A stretch of DNA of 37,583 nucleotides from Candidatus Omnitrophota bacterium (GTDB taxonomy: Bacteria > Omnitrophota > Gorgyraeia > Zapsychrales > Fredricksoniimonadaceae): contig CAIUQE010000021.1 in NCBI GenBank assembly GCA_903901225.1, positions 1-37,583 of the forward strand. The letters run 5' to 3'. Both the position numbers and the translations under genes were made by a program. A model generated the notes under the pieces. That model saw only the letters and a program-made list of their open reading frames with translations. It did no database searches and was not told where the DNA came from. Shown piece by piece: positions 7,663-15,475 of this stretch (within the stretch, counting starts at the first letter, position 1; each line of letters begins with the position of its first letter).

Positions 7663-10176
7663 ATGGTTACAGATATTCTTTCATTTATCGGCCAAAGGTT
7701 GATCAACCTGGTGTTAATAGCTTCTTTGGTGTTGAGCCCGTCTCTGGGTTACGCTCAAAATGTGTTGGTATCAACATTGCCGGAACCTGGCAGAATGGTT
7801 GGTGTTTCGCAAGCGTTCACCCCTATTCTCGTTAAAGGCCTTGTTATCCATCCTGACAAGCCGCTTGATTTTGGTTTCATTGTGGATTCTGGTAATGATT
7901 CAACAGAACGAGCTGTTATTAAAGAGCAGAGTGAAAAGATCGTCCGATATTTCCTTGCTGCTTTGACCGTTCCTGAAGGATCTTTGTGGGTGAACCTTTC
8001 CCCGTATGAAAATGACCGGATCATCCCTGCTGCCTTTGGCCTGACCGAGATGGGGCGAGACCTTTTGGCGCAGGATTACGTCCTTAAACAGCTGACGGCA
8101 TCGCTCATGTATCCCGAGAGTGGTTTCGGGAAGGAACTCTGGCGGAAGATCTATGCTGCGGCCCGGCAGAAATACGGCACGACCAATATCCCTGTGGACA
8201 CCTTCAATAAAGTCTGGATCATGCCGGATGAGGCAACTGTCTATGTCAGCAATAATACTGCGGTCATCAAAAGTTGTCATTTAAAGGTGATGTTGGAAAC
8301 GGATTATTTGGCGGAAAAACAGGGGGTGCGGCGGCCTTCCGACCCGGAGGGTTTTGTCCGGTCCGACGGGCCGATAAAAGCCATTCTTCGCGAGAGCGTC
8401 ATCCCCATTCTCGAGAAAGAAGTCAACGAAGGCCGGAATTTCGCGTTGCTTCGCCAGATATTCCATGCCATGGTCCTTGCCACCTGGTTCAAGCGCAACT
8501 TTAAGAAAACTCTGGTCGGACAGGTATACGCTGACAAAAACAAAGTGCAAGGCATTGACCTCGCCGGCAAGGGCGCCAGTGATCATATCTGGCGGCAGTA
8601 TGTGGCGGCGTTCAAGCAAGGGGTTTTCAATTACATCAAAGAAGAGTATGACGCAACGGCCCATGATTTGGTTTCCAGGAAGTATTTTTCCGGGGGGTTC
8701 CGTGATAATCCCGAGGCGGTCCATGAAGTTGATGCCTCTCAGGAACAGATAGCCGCGGTCGTGGCTGCAAGTTTGGGGAAGGTTTTTGTGGCGGAGGCCA
8801 ATTTAAGGCCGGAGACTCGAGAAGGATCGCCAGACCTTTCTCAGGAGAGCTCCGCTTTCCAGGATGAAGCCCATCTTCTGATCATCCGCAAGATATTGGA
8901 CAGCTGGGAAACAATCGTTAAGGAAGGCGCGTTCGCGTTTGATGTGGAGAAAACGTTGGGGCCCGCGATGGCGCATGTGCCACCAGAAATGGTGGACGTC
9001 CTGATCAGGTTGCTGGGAGCCGGCGTCAGGGTCGCGATCATAACAGGCATGCCGTCAGAGCCGTTGAATGATTATCTGATAACGCCATTGCTCCAGCGGG
9101 CGGGCAAGGAACAGGACGCCTTACAAAGGCTGACGATATATTCCAATGGCGGCGCCAACAAGATGCGTGTTGTCGCGGGGCAGTTGGTCGCGGATGAAGC
9201 GTATGACATGGAACATGAAGTGCCGTTGTCCATCATGCCGGTCATCAAAGATGTCTTGTCCGCGATGGCGCGGGACAAGTTCGGGCTTGGGGTGTCCGCG
9301 TCGCATGTTGCGGCACGGTGGCGCGCGTGGATCCGGGGGAGATTCCCGAACTTGCAGGTCGATGATTCCTGGGTTGAAGGCGGGCCCTGGGAGCCGGAGA
9401 TCATTGACGCAAAAAGTTTCTGGCAGTATTCGCGGGACGGGGGGCATGTCAGGGTGCCGGCCATTGTTTACACGCGCCAGGATCAAGGCGGCTATGCTGT
9501 TATAAATATCCTTCACTTGCCGGAAGATCCTGTTGATGTTCGTAAAAGTGTTGAAGCGAAGCTGGCCAGGGCAGCCGGGGAGAAAGGGATCACAATGTTC
9601 AGATCTTATTCCGGGGGCGTCTCCGCGATCGATATTATCAGCCTCGCGACGAATAAGGCGGAAGCCATGGTTGATTTTGTCCGGTCTGAGAATTTGAGTC
9701 CGGAATGGATCTATTATTTCGGTGACCAGTGGTACCGTAAGAGATCCGGCGGCAAGGTCATTGACGGGAATGATGAGGTCCTGGCGCGCCATCCCCGGTT
9801 GAAAGGGATCACGACGTTAAGTGTCGGAGAAGAGCTTCCGGAGAATTCCAGGGTCTCGTTGCATTTGGGAAAGGGGTATCCTGTGACACAAAAATTTTTA
9901 AATGTGATCTTGTCCGGTTCAGGTGTTGACAGGGCGGCATCGCCCTTAAGGCAGGGAAAAAAAGATATCCCCGGACATGTGCGTGGGCGTGAAGATCTTG
10001 GGGGCATTGATCTTGATCCCCGAAAGATGGGCTTGCGGATCGAACACGGTGTGAATGGCGTGCCTTTGTCTGTAGATCAGCAGGATTGGTCCCGGATGAA
10101 TATCCAGGGTTTTGTGCCGGCCATCTATGAGATTGCGCCGATCAACATGGCGGTGTTTTTTGGGCGGAGCGATTAA
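7663..10176 (+). CDS. Secreted Omnitrophota-type protein with an embedded HAD phosphatase-like domain
   Basis: I prefer the ATG at 7663 (837 residues) to the upstream GTG at 7579, because AAAGGAAAG lies just before it and a signal peptide (about 1-32, ending GYAQ) follows directly. Residues about 33-370 form the Omnitrophota hallmark module: LPEPGRMVGVSQAFTPILVKG, VPVDTFNKVWI-like text and IPILEKEVNEGRNFALLRQI. From about 420 a HAD-like domain follows: FDVEKTLG (D427, with E429 where the second Asp is usual), AIITGMP as motif II, K665, and YFGDQ (D688) with GNDEVLARHPRLKGI as motif IV. A linker leads to the typical phylum tail GGIDLDPRK...GVPLS...NIQGFVPAI. HAD domains are normally cytoplasmic, so an exported one is unusual. 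Substrate unknown. Confidence 0.75.
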   Translation: MVTDILSFIGQRLINLVLIASLVLSPSLGYAQNVLVSTLPEPGRMVGVSQAFTPILVKGLVIHPDKPLDFGFIVDSGNDSTERAVIKEQSEKIVRYFLAALTVPEGSLWVNLSPYENDRIIPAAFGLTEMGRDLLAQDYVLKQLTASLMYPESGFGKELWRKIYAAARQKYGTTNIPVDTFNKVWIMPDEATVYVSNNTAVIKSCHLKVMLETDYLAEKQGVRRPSDPEGFVRSDGPIKAILRESVIPILEKEVNEGRNFALLRQIFHAMVLATWFKRNFKKTLVGQVYADKNKVQGIDLAGKGASDHIWRQYVAAFKQGVFNYIKEEYDATAHDLVSRKYFSGGFRDNPEAVHEVDASQEQIAAVVAASLGKVFVAEANLRPETREGSPDLSQESSAFQDEAHLLIIRKILDSWETIVKEGAFAFDVEKTLGPAMAHVPPEMVDVLIRLLGAGVRVAIITGMPSEPLNDYLITPLLQRAGKEQDALQRLTIYSNGGANKMRVVAGQLVADEAYDMEHEVPLSIMPVIKDVLSAMARDKFGLGVSASHVAARWRAWIRGRFPNLQVDDSWVEGGPWEPEIIDAKSFWQYSRDGGHVRVPAIVYTRQDQGGYAVINILHLPEDPVDVRKSVEAKLARAAGEKGITMFRSYSGGVSAIDIISLATNKAEAMVDFVRSENLSPEWIYYFGDQWYRKRSGGKVIDGNDEVLARHPRLKGITTLSVGEELPENSRVSLHLGKGYPVTQKFLNVILSGSGVDRAASPLRQGKKDIPGHVRGREDLGGIDLDPRKMGLRIEHGVNGVPLSVDQQDWSRMNIQGFVPAIYEIAPINMAVFFGRSD

Positions 10177-10519
10177 ACTGAAATAGGAAGAATAATATGT
10201 TTCCCGACTTAATGGATTTAAGCCGGTTATTGTTATTATCAGGCGTTTTGAAAATATATTGTTGTTTTTGGGGGTGGAATAAAGGGGAGGATATTTTTCT
10301 CGCGTTACGTGAAGAGAATGAGAAAAAATATAAAATGCCAATGAGTACTCAGGTAAAGGCGGTTTTTCTTGCCTGGAAAAAGTCCTGACTGCGGCAAGTA
10401 ATAGACGCGATGAGGGTGTGTACGAAACAACCGGTTTTTCTGGATTTTATTTTAAAAATCACGAAAACCGGTTATTTTATATATGTCTCCTTAATATTTT
10501 GTAATGACCGGAGGATGTT
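10177..10519. other. Intergenic region with a hairpin and one doubtful small ORF
   Basis: This 343-nt gap has no convincing gene. A 63-codon ORF (10197-10388) has a plausible AGGAAG ribosome binding site but no recognisable family and an odd composition, so I do not call it a gene. A long hairpin occupies 10429-10473. Confidence 0.5.
10429..10473. terminator. Long AT-rich hairpin, possible bidirectional terminator
   Basis: AACCGGTTTTTC (10429-10440) pairs with GAAAACCGGTT (10463-10473). An inner AT-rich segment can also pair, and T-rich sequence flanks the stem. It separates the secreted HAD-domain gene from the membrane protein gene beginning near 10520. Confidence 0.55.
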
Positions 10520-10522
10520 ATC

Positions 10523-12118
10523 CTGACAGGCGAAAAAGTTGGGCCCTTTCGGGCATCTGTTAAACCTCATGAATGGCGCTATGTTGCGTTTGCGGTCATC
10601 GCTGTTGCCGTAGGCATCTTTTATCAGGCCTCGCTTTCTTTTCCACCTCGTGGTGACCAGATCGCATATTTGGCGGATATCGCGGCACGTCAGGATCCCG
10701 GGAGCCTGATCTTTGGCTGCTATGACCTGACGCGTAACAGGATCTTTTCGCCGGGCGATGAGCTTTTGTTCAGGCCTCTTTTGTATGGCATCCTCGGTGT
10801 GGAGCAGGTCGTGTTCGGGCATAATTTCTGGGCCTGGCAATTGTTCGGCCTTCTTGCCCATTTGCTCGTGATGTGGGTGCTGTTAAGGTTTCTCTGGCGA
10901 TTGGCCGGCCCGTGGCTGGCTTTCGCGGGAACATGGCTGTTTTCCTTGTCATGGGTCATATGCGATATGGTGACCTGGTCGCACCTGACAAGCTACCTGT
11001 TGATGCTGGCGGCGCTTGTCGCGGCCATTGAGCAGGCCTATCTTTGCATCGAGGAAGGCCGGTTGCCGTGGGACCGTTTGTTGAAGATCACGGCGTGTTT
11101 TTTATGCGCGTGTTTTATTTACGAAAGTGCCAATTTGTTCGCGATGTGGCTGATGCTGGTCCTTATGATGGCCTGTCCGCGCGCGGGACGGCGCGCTTGG
11201 GTGGTCGTGGTTCCTGTGATCTTGTATGCGATGGCCAGCGCGTATAATTTTATCGTCGTTAATCACCTCCAGCTTCCTTCCGGCCATTCTGAAATTTCGT
11301 GGACTACGGCGGCTAATTTCATCCGGACAATTTCCTGGTGGACGTATGTGGGGATATTCAATGACGCGTATCACTATGTTTTTTCCGCTTCACGGGCGAT
11401 TTTTGTTGAAAAAGAAGTATTCGTTTTCAAGCCCTTGGTCTGGATCCATCTTGTTTCGCTGTGCGGGCTGATTGTTGCCGGGACATTCTTATCGCTGGTT
11501 GCGATGGATCGTCGCGGATCGGCGCGGCCGCGGTTTTTTGCCGTGTTGCTGGTCGCTGGTATGTTATGTATCTTTGTGGGAATGCTGGTCCTCGGCCGCC
11601 AGAGCATGCCGTTTGTCAATATTGTGAGGATAAACACATACTACCAGTATATTTTCTGGCTTTTCATGGTGATGGCGGGATTCCTTCTGATCGGTGACCA
11701 GGCATGTTGCGGTTTCCGACGGAAACTAGTGATCCTGTTTGTGTCCGGATGCATATTGTCCGGAGCCTTGCAGGGAGGGCGGATATTGTTGCAGGAGTCG
11801 GCGTACGCCTCTCTTATCCAGTTCCGGTTCGTATTGACAAAGTTCCTGGATAACCTCATTCAGAAAGAAGGCAAGAAACCTGGTTTTTCAATCTATGTAA
11901 GCCCCGAATTCCCCGGGAATTACAAGCTCCTTAATATTTTCACAAGGCCGGATCGGGCGCCTATGGATTTTACGTATACCAACATGTTATATTGGCCGTA
12001 TATCCGGTCGATCGAAAAGGCGGAATACAAACTGCTATTTGTCGATAAGGAAACCTTCCTGTTTTGTGTCAAAGATAATTGTGTCCCGGCTATAAAGGCC
12101 ATGGCCGACGCGTTGTGA
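10523..12118 (+). CDS. Multi-spanning membrane protein, GT-C-like, with a non-canonical start
   Basis: A polytopic membrane protein of about 530 residues with roughly eleven hydrophobic segments. The first canonical start in frame is a TTG at 10670, but the open frame continues upstream to a TGA at 10505 and encodes a charged start plus a clear transmembrane helix (EWRYVAFAVIAVAVGIFYQA) and then PRGDQIAYLADI. A strong GGAGG lies at 10510-10514, and the only starts at proper spacing are CTG (10523) or ATC (10520). The ATG at 10515 reads just three codons. The acidic GDQ after TM1 resembles the first external loop of GT-C lipid-sugar-dependent glycosyltransferases, but no family is certain. The gene after it encodes a similar membrane protein. 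Confidence 0.65.
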   Translation: MTGEKVGPFRASVKPHEWRYVAFAVIAVAVGIFYQASLSFPPRGDQIAYLADIAARQDPGSLIFGCYDLTRNRIFSPGDELLFRPLLYGILGVEQVVFGHNFWAWQLFGLLAHLLVMWVLLRFLWRLAGPWLAFAGTWLFSLSWVICDMVTWSHLTSYLLMLAALVAAIEQAYLCIEEGRLPWDRLLKITACFLCACFIYESANLFAMWLMLVLMMACPRAGRRAWVVVVPVILYAMASAYNFIVVNHLQLPSGHSEISWTTAANFIRTISWWTYVGIFNDAYHYVFSASRAIFVEKEVFVFKPLVWIHLVSLCGLIVAGTFLSLVAMDRRGSARPRFFAVLLVAGMLCIFVGMLVLGRQSMPFVNIVRINTYYQYIFWLFMVMAGFLLIGDQACCGFRRKLVILFVSGCILSGALQGGRILLQESAYASLIQFRFVLTKFLDNLIQKEGKKPGFSIYVSPEFPGNYKLLNIFTRPDRAPMDFTYTNMLYWPYIRSIEKAEYKLLFVDKETFLFCVKDNCVPAIKAMADAL

Positions 12119-12152
12119 TAAGGGAGCTTGTGGTAACCCATGCCTTCGGGAT

Positions 12153-12163
12153 CCTTCACCCAT
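12153..12163. repeat. Inverted repeat, left copy (bracketing the 12162 gene)
   Basis: CCTTCACCCAT here and its exact reverse complement ATGGGTGAAGG at 14300-14310 overlap the start and stop codons of the membrane protein gene between them. The perfect match is 11 bp only. Significance is uncertain. Confidence 0.4.
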
Positions 12164-14300
12164 GAACCTTGATAAAGCCGTTGGCAGAGTTGTCATTTTC
12201 ATTTCGATCCTCGTGGCCGTGACATTGGCCTGCGTGACGCGGCACATGACATGTATCCCGACGGATGCGCAGTCTTTATATCTTCCCGCGGCCCAAAAAA
12301 TTCCCACGCTCGCGTATCTTTCCCAGTTATATACGACGCCGGAGATCCCTAACGCGTTCTTTTTGCATGGCAAAGAGATCGCGATCCTTCATTTTTCCCT
12401 GATGCAGCGCCTGCTCAACGATTTCCAGAGCCTTTGGCCCTTGACGCTGGTGTGCGTTGCGGCTTTCTGCCTTTCCGCGATCTGCGTATTCTTTATCGCC
12501 AGAGCGTATTGGGGACAGGCGGTGGCACTGGTCACATATCTTGTGTTTGTGACGAGTTACTGGCCGTATGTTTATGTCCTTATGGTCAGACACCAGGTGT
12601 TGGGGTTGGCCTACTTTCTATTGGCCATATTCTTTGTCCAGAAAGCCGGGCAGCAACAACGGGGCCTGTTTTTTTACGGGTGTTCGGCTTTTTGCCTGGG
12701 GGAAACCGTATTTTCGTCAACGGTAGCCGTCGCGCTCTTTCCCTTGTATATCGCCGCGGTTGCTTATAGTTTCTACCAGCGCGCGGGCAGGCAAGAGATG
12801 GCGTCGTCGTCGGCATCGTCGTTGTTCGTGACAGCGGCTGTCCTTGTGACGGGATTCCTGATCCCTTGCCTGGTGGTCAATTGCCCGAATTTCTTCCGTA
12901 ATATTGCCGGGTACGCGGCGTATATTCGCATGAGCAGTGAACACAACCTGTTTTATTATTATCAGGATGTGCTGCGCGAATGGCTTGTTCAGCCCGCGGC
13001 CACGCGCGGCGGCTGGGCGTGGGTAGCGTGTTATTTGCCACAGGCCATGCCCGTGCTTTTTCCCGCGGCCCTGTTATGTCTCGGGGCTTTGACAGTCTAT
13101 GCCTCGCGATTGAAAAGGCCATGCCTGAGGGCATGGCTGGTCATTGGGACTGTGGTTTTGCTGGCCGGGTCGCCGCTGATACTGGCCGAATTGAAGGGCG
13201 TTGCGCAGTACGGTGCCAATTATTTCCCTGTTTTTCCCGGAGCGTTGCTGTTGATGGCGTACACATTGTCTGTTTTTCTTCGCGGGAAGGCCATGGATGG
13301 CCTGGCAAATGCCCGGGTATGGGTGGTTGTGCTCGTCGTTCTGGTTTTACATATAATGGCCAATGCGCATGTCTTCTTTTCCGATGTTTATCCGACACGC
13401 ATGGTGGATAAGAATTTATCGCGGGAACTGGAGCGGCTGGGGATAACGGAACTTGCGGTCTATCGCGACAATCCCATGACCGGAAAGATCCTTAACCAGT
13501 TGGATCCCCGCCTGCTGAAGAAGTTTCGCGTAAGGTACATTAACAATATCTACGCGGTGAATACGGGCTATATCCTTGTGCCGCCGTGCGTGACAAGCTC
13601 GGTTTATTTCGCCATGCTGAGCCCGAATGCGGATTTTGACCAGGATATTTATTTGAATGAGCTTTTAAGGAAGGATGTGTTGAAAAAGTATGCCGTTGTC
13701 GCGCTGGATACGATGGCGACAAGCCGTATTTGGAGGCAGGAAACAGAGATCACCTCCTACAGGGATCTGATCTTAAAGCAGTTTTCCGAAGACTACCTGA
13801 AGAAAAGCAAAGTCTGGGTCCTTGATGCGAACAAACTGTATATGGACAAAGATAAGAATTTACCATCGAGAGAGTATGTCGATCTGGTCCGTGACGGGGT
13901 AAGGAATATCGGCTCTGTTGAAACGAACTATCGCTGCAAGGGGTTTTACCTTCACCTTGACAAGCCGGGCGACCTTCCAAGTTTGGATGTCAGGATATAC
14001 AAGGTGGGGCATCCCGGCGATCGCCTTGTGGCGTATGGGTACCGGGTCTTCTTTGAAATTTTACCAGGATGGCGACCGGCGGGCAAAGATTGCGTGTCGG
14101 AGGCGGTCGAGGGGGAGGCGTTGACCGACGACCCGCGCGGCGCGCCGGTTTCATTTCGACTGAAGAACTCCGCGTTGGCCGCGGGCGATTATCATTTTGT
14201 TATTTACCGTACGGGCGCCCCCAGTGACCGGGATTTTTACCGGATCTATGTTGAGGAAGACGAGCGAATAAAATATCTGGATGCCGCGGTGGTCAAGTGA
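12162..14300 (+). CDS. Large GT-C-like multi-spanning membrane protein
   Basis: This is a 712-residue protein. TM1 (about 10-28) is followed by an extracytoplasmic loop with PTDAQSLYLPAAQKIP, about ten more hydrophobic segments up to about 405, and a soluble C-terminal domain of about 300 residues. The layout (many N-terminal TM helices, acidic residue in the first loop, globular tail) is that of GT39/ArnT-like GT-C enzymes that transfer sugars from polyprenyl phosphate, but the diagnostic motif is weak and I cannot name a family. There is no clear Shine-Dalgarno before this ATG. The gene starts 43 nt after the preceding membrane protein, so they are likely an operon. A 10-codon reading frame (12140-12172) overlaps the start. 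Confidence 0.6.
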   Translation: MNLDKAVGRVVIFISILVAVTLACVTRHMTCIPTDAQSLYLPAAQKIPTLAYLSQLYTTPEIPNAFFLHGKEIAILHFSLMQRLLNDFQSLWPLTLVCVAAFCLSAICVFFIARAYWGQAVALVTYLVFVTSYWPYVYVLMVRHQVLGLAYFLLAIFFVQKAGQQQRGLFFYGCSAFCLGETVFSSTVAVALFPLYIAAVAYSFYQRAGRQEMASSSASSLFVTAAVLVTGFLIPCLVVNCPNFFRNIAGYAAYIRMSSEHNLFYYYQDVLREWLVQPAATRGGWAWVACYLPQAMPVLFPAALLCLGALTVYASRLKRPCLRAWLVIGTVVLLAGSPLILAELKGVAQYGANYFPVFPGALLLMAYTLSVFLRGKAMDGLANARVWVVVLVVLVLHIMANAHVFFSDVYPTRMVDKNLSRELERLGITELAVYRDNPMTGKILNQLDPRLLKKFRVRYINNIYAVNTGYILVPPCVTSSVYFAMLSPNADFDQDIYLNELLRKDVLKKYAVVALDTMATSRIWRQETEITSYRDLILKQFSEDYLKKSKVWVLDANKLYMDKDKNLPSREYVDLVRDGVRNIGSVETNYRCKGFYLHLDKPGDLPSLDVRIYKVGHPGDRLVAYGYRVFFEILPGWRPAGKDCVSEAVEGEALTDDPRGAPVSFRLKNSALAAGDYHFVIYRTGAPSDRDFYRIYVEEDERIKYLDAAVVK

Positions 14301-14371
14301 TGGGTGAAGGTTGCAAGTCGTTCTCGACAGCCTTAACTTAGTCTGCTATAACTAATGCCTTCGCGCCCTCC

Positions 14372-14515
14372 GTGGCCTTTGGCCACTGCGGGTAAATTTG
14401 ATAAGCTGATTGTAAAGAAGGCCTCGCCGTTGGCGAGGCGTCCCGACAGAGTTGTTAAATCCTTCGGATTTAACACGTCGGCCCTGCGGGTAAATTTTTG
14501 CTTCGCAAAAATTTA
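14372..14515. repeat. Run of four perfect hairpins with 3-nt loops plus a 14-bp direct repeat
   Basis: Four perfect palindromes follow one another: GTGGCC-TTT-GGCCAC (14372-14386), GCCTCGCC-GTT-GGCGAGGC (14421-14439), GTTAAATCC-TTC-GGATTTAAC (14454-14474) and an 11-bp stem with loop TTC (14491-14515). The 14-mer CTGCGGGTAAATTT occurs twice, at 14386-14399 and 14484-14497. All loops are 3 nt. The last hairpin ends 2 nt before tRNA-Pro. These look like repetitive extragenic palindromes or a small palindromic element family; the 217-nt gap holds nothing else. Confidence 0.7.
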
Positions 14516-14517
14516 GA

Positions 14518-14591
14518 CGGGAAATAGCGCAGCTGGCTAGCGCACTTGCTTTGGGAGCAAGGGGTCCAGGGTTCGAATCCCTGTTTCCCGA
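14518..14591 (+). tRNA. tRNA-Pro (anticodon TGG)
   Basis: A complete 74-nt cloverleaf: acceptor CGGGAAA / TTTCCCG, D arm GCGCAGCTGGCTAGCGC, anticodon stem CTTGC / GCAAG around loop TTTGGGA (anticodon TGG), and T arm CAGGG-TTCGAAT-CCCTG. The discriminator base is A and no CCA is encoded. Confidence 0.95.
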
Positions 14592-14612
14592 TTTTATTTT
14601 CCACGAACAAAG

Positions 14613-14648
14613 AATCCTCCGATCAAAAGTCGGGGGATTTTTCTTTTC
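14613..14648 (+). terminator. Intrinsic terminator after tRNA-Pro
   Basis: AATCCTCCGA (14613-14622) pairs with TCGGGGGATT (14630-14639), including one G-T pair, around a 7-nt loop. A T-rich tail follows. It ends the tRNA-Pro transcript. Confidence 0.8.
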
Positions 14649-14664
14649 ACATTGTTAGCTCACT

Positions 14665-14695
14665 TTGATTCCAATAAGTTATATATGTTATCTTT
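14665..14695 (+). promoter_or_regulatory. Putative promoter with the shared 13-nt motif
   Basis: TTGATT (14665-14670) and TTATCT (14688-14693) are separated by 17 nt. The second lies inside ATATGTTATCTTT (14683-14695), which is repeated upstream of the 7663 gene. It would serve the deleted gene at 14740. Confidence 0.45.
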
Positions 14696-14739
14696 CTCAT
14701 ATAGAGTGGATGCAGTCTGTCTAACACAGGGAAAGAGAA

Positions 14740-15373
14740 TTGAATATACGACGGTTTATACATAAGCTTCTTGCAAGCACGCTGATACTGGTGTTTTTGG
14801 TATCAGATGTGCGTGCCTATGCCCAGGGCGTGATAGAGCTCCCGGCACCGGGCACTCGCCTGGCATTAAGCCCGACATTTGCACCGCCGCTTCTTAAAGG
14901 CATCAAGGTTTATGCCGAAGCGTTGAAGCGTTACGGCACGACGGATGTCCCGGTAGATACGTTCAACAAAGTGTGGATCGTCCCCGAGAAAGCCACGGTC
15001 TACGAGAACAAGGACGCCGCCTTTGTAGTTGAAAGCAAACTCAAGGTAATGCTGGAGACGGATTATATAGCGATGTCTCGGGCGGACATAAAGTCCGCCC
15101 CTACAACACAAGGAGCTGAGGCAATGAGCGTAGGGGCGGACCTTGTGTCCGCCCATGATGGGATTGCCAAAAACATCCTCCGCGAAGTCATCATCCCCAT
15201 TCTCGAAAAAGAGGTCAACGAAGAACGCTAGCGAGGAAATCAAATTCAACATGGATACTGCCATGCTCCAGCGCTTGCAAGGCTCTTCCGGCGTGACGCC
15301 GTTCATTGTTGGCATCCATTCCCTCGACAGCCTTCCGCAATTCATGGGCCTTTCGACTCCGGTTGCAAAATAA
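14740..15373 (+). pseudogene. Internally deleted, frameshifted Omnitrophota-type secreted protein
   Basis: From a TTG start with GGGAAAGAGAA upstream, the frame reads a signal peptide and the phylum motif ELPAPGTRLALSPTFAPPLLKGIKV. It then jumps straight to YGTTDVPVDTFNKVWIVPEKATVY; against the paralog at 7663 about 110 residues are missing at the jump. It continues through LKVMLETDYIA and IPILEKEVNEER to a stop at 15231. The usual C-terminal tail is still present but in another frame (SEEIKFNMDTAMLQRLQGSS to the stop at 15373), so a second deletion or frameshift lies near 15225-15240. An inverted pair of palindromic repeats (15080-15154) is inserted in frame in the middle. The 163-residue product could still be made and secreted, but the gene looks like a decaying copy. 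Confidence 0.75.
15080..15154. repeat. Paired palindromic repeats inserted inside a coding frame
   Basis: The unit GGGCGGACATAAAGTCCGCC plus CCTAC (15080-15104) is itself palindromic. It is followed 25 nt later by an inverted relative beginning GTAGGGGCGGACC and ending TGTCCGCCC (15130-15154). Repeats of the type GTAGGGGCGGAC...GTCCGCCC are, as I recall, dispersed in many metagenome-derived bacterial genomes. Here the insertion keeps the reading frame open and adds about 25 residues (ADIKSAPTT to GADLVSA) with no counterpart in the paralog at 7663. Confidence 0.75.
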
Positions 15374-15475
15374 CACAAGCCATTTACGCCATACTTTCGC
15401 TAGCCAATTGTTTATGGCTGGGGTAAACTTAAGCGTTATTAGAAGGTTGACAAGGCCTGTAGCGGACTTCCTGAT

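Noticed and set aside
10197-10388. 63-codon ORF with AGGAAG upstream
   Set aside because: No family, unusual composition, and it lies in a gap between a gene end and a hairpin. The ribosome binding site alone is not enough.
14372-14515. CRISPR-like array
   Set aside because: The hairpins differ in sequence and spacing; there are no repeated units with unique spacers and no cas gene in the window.
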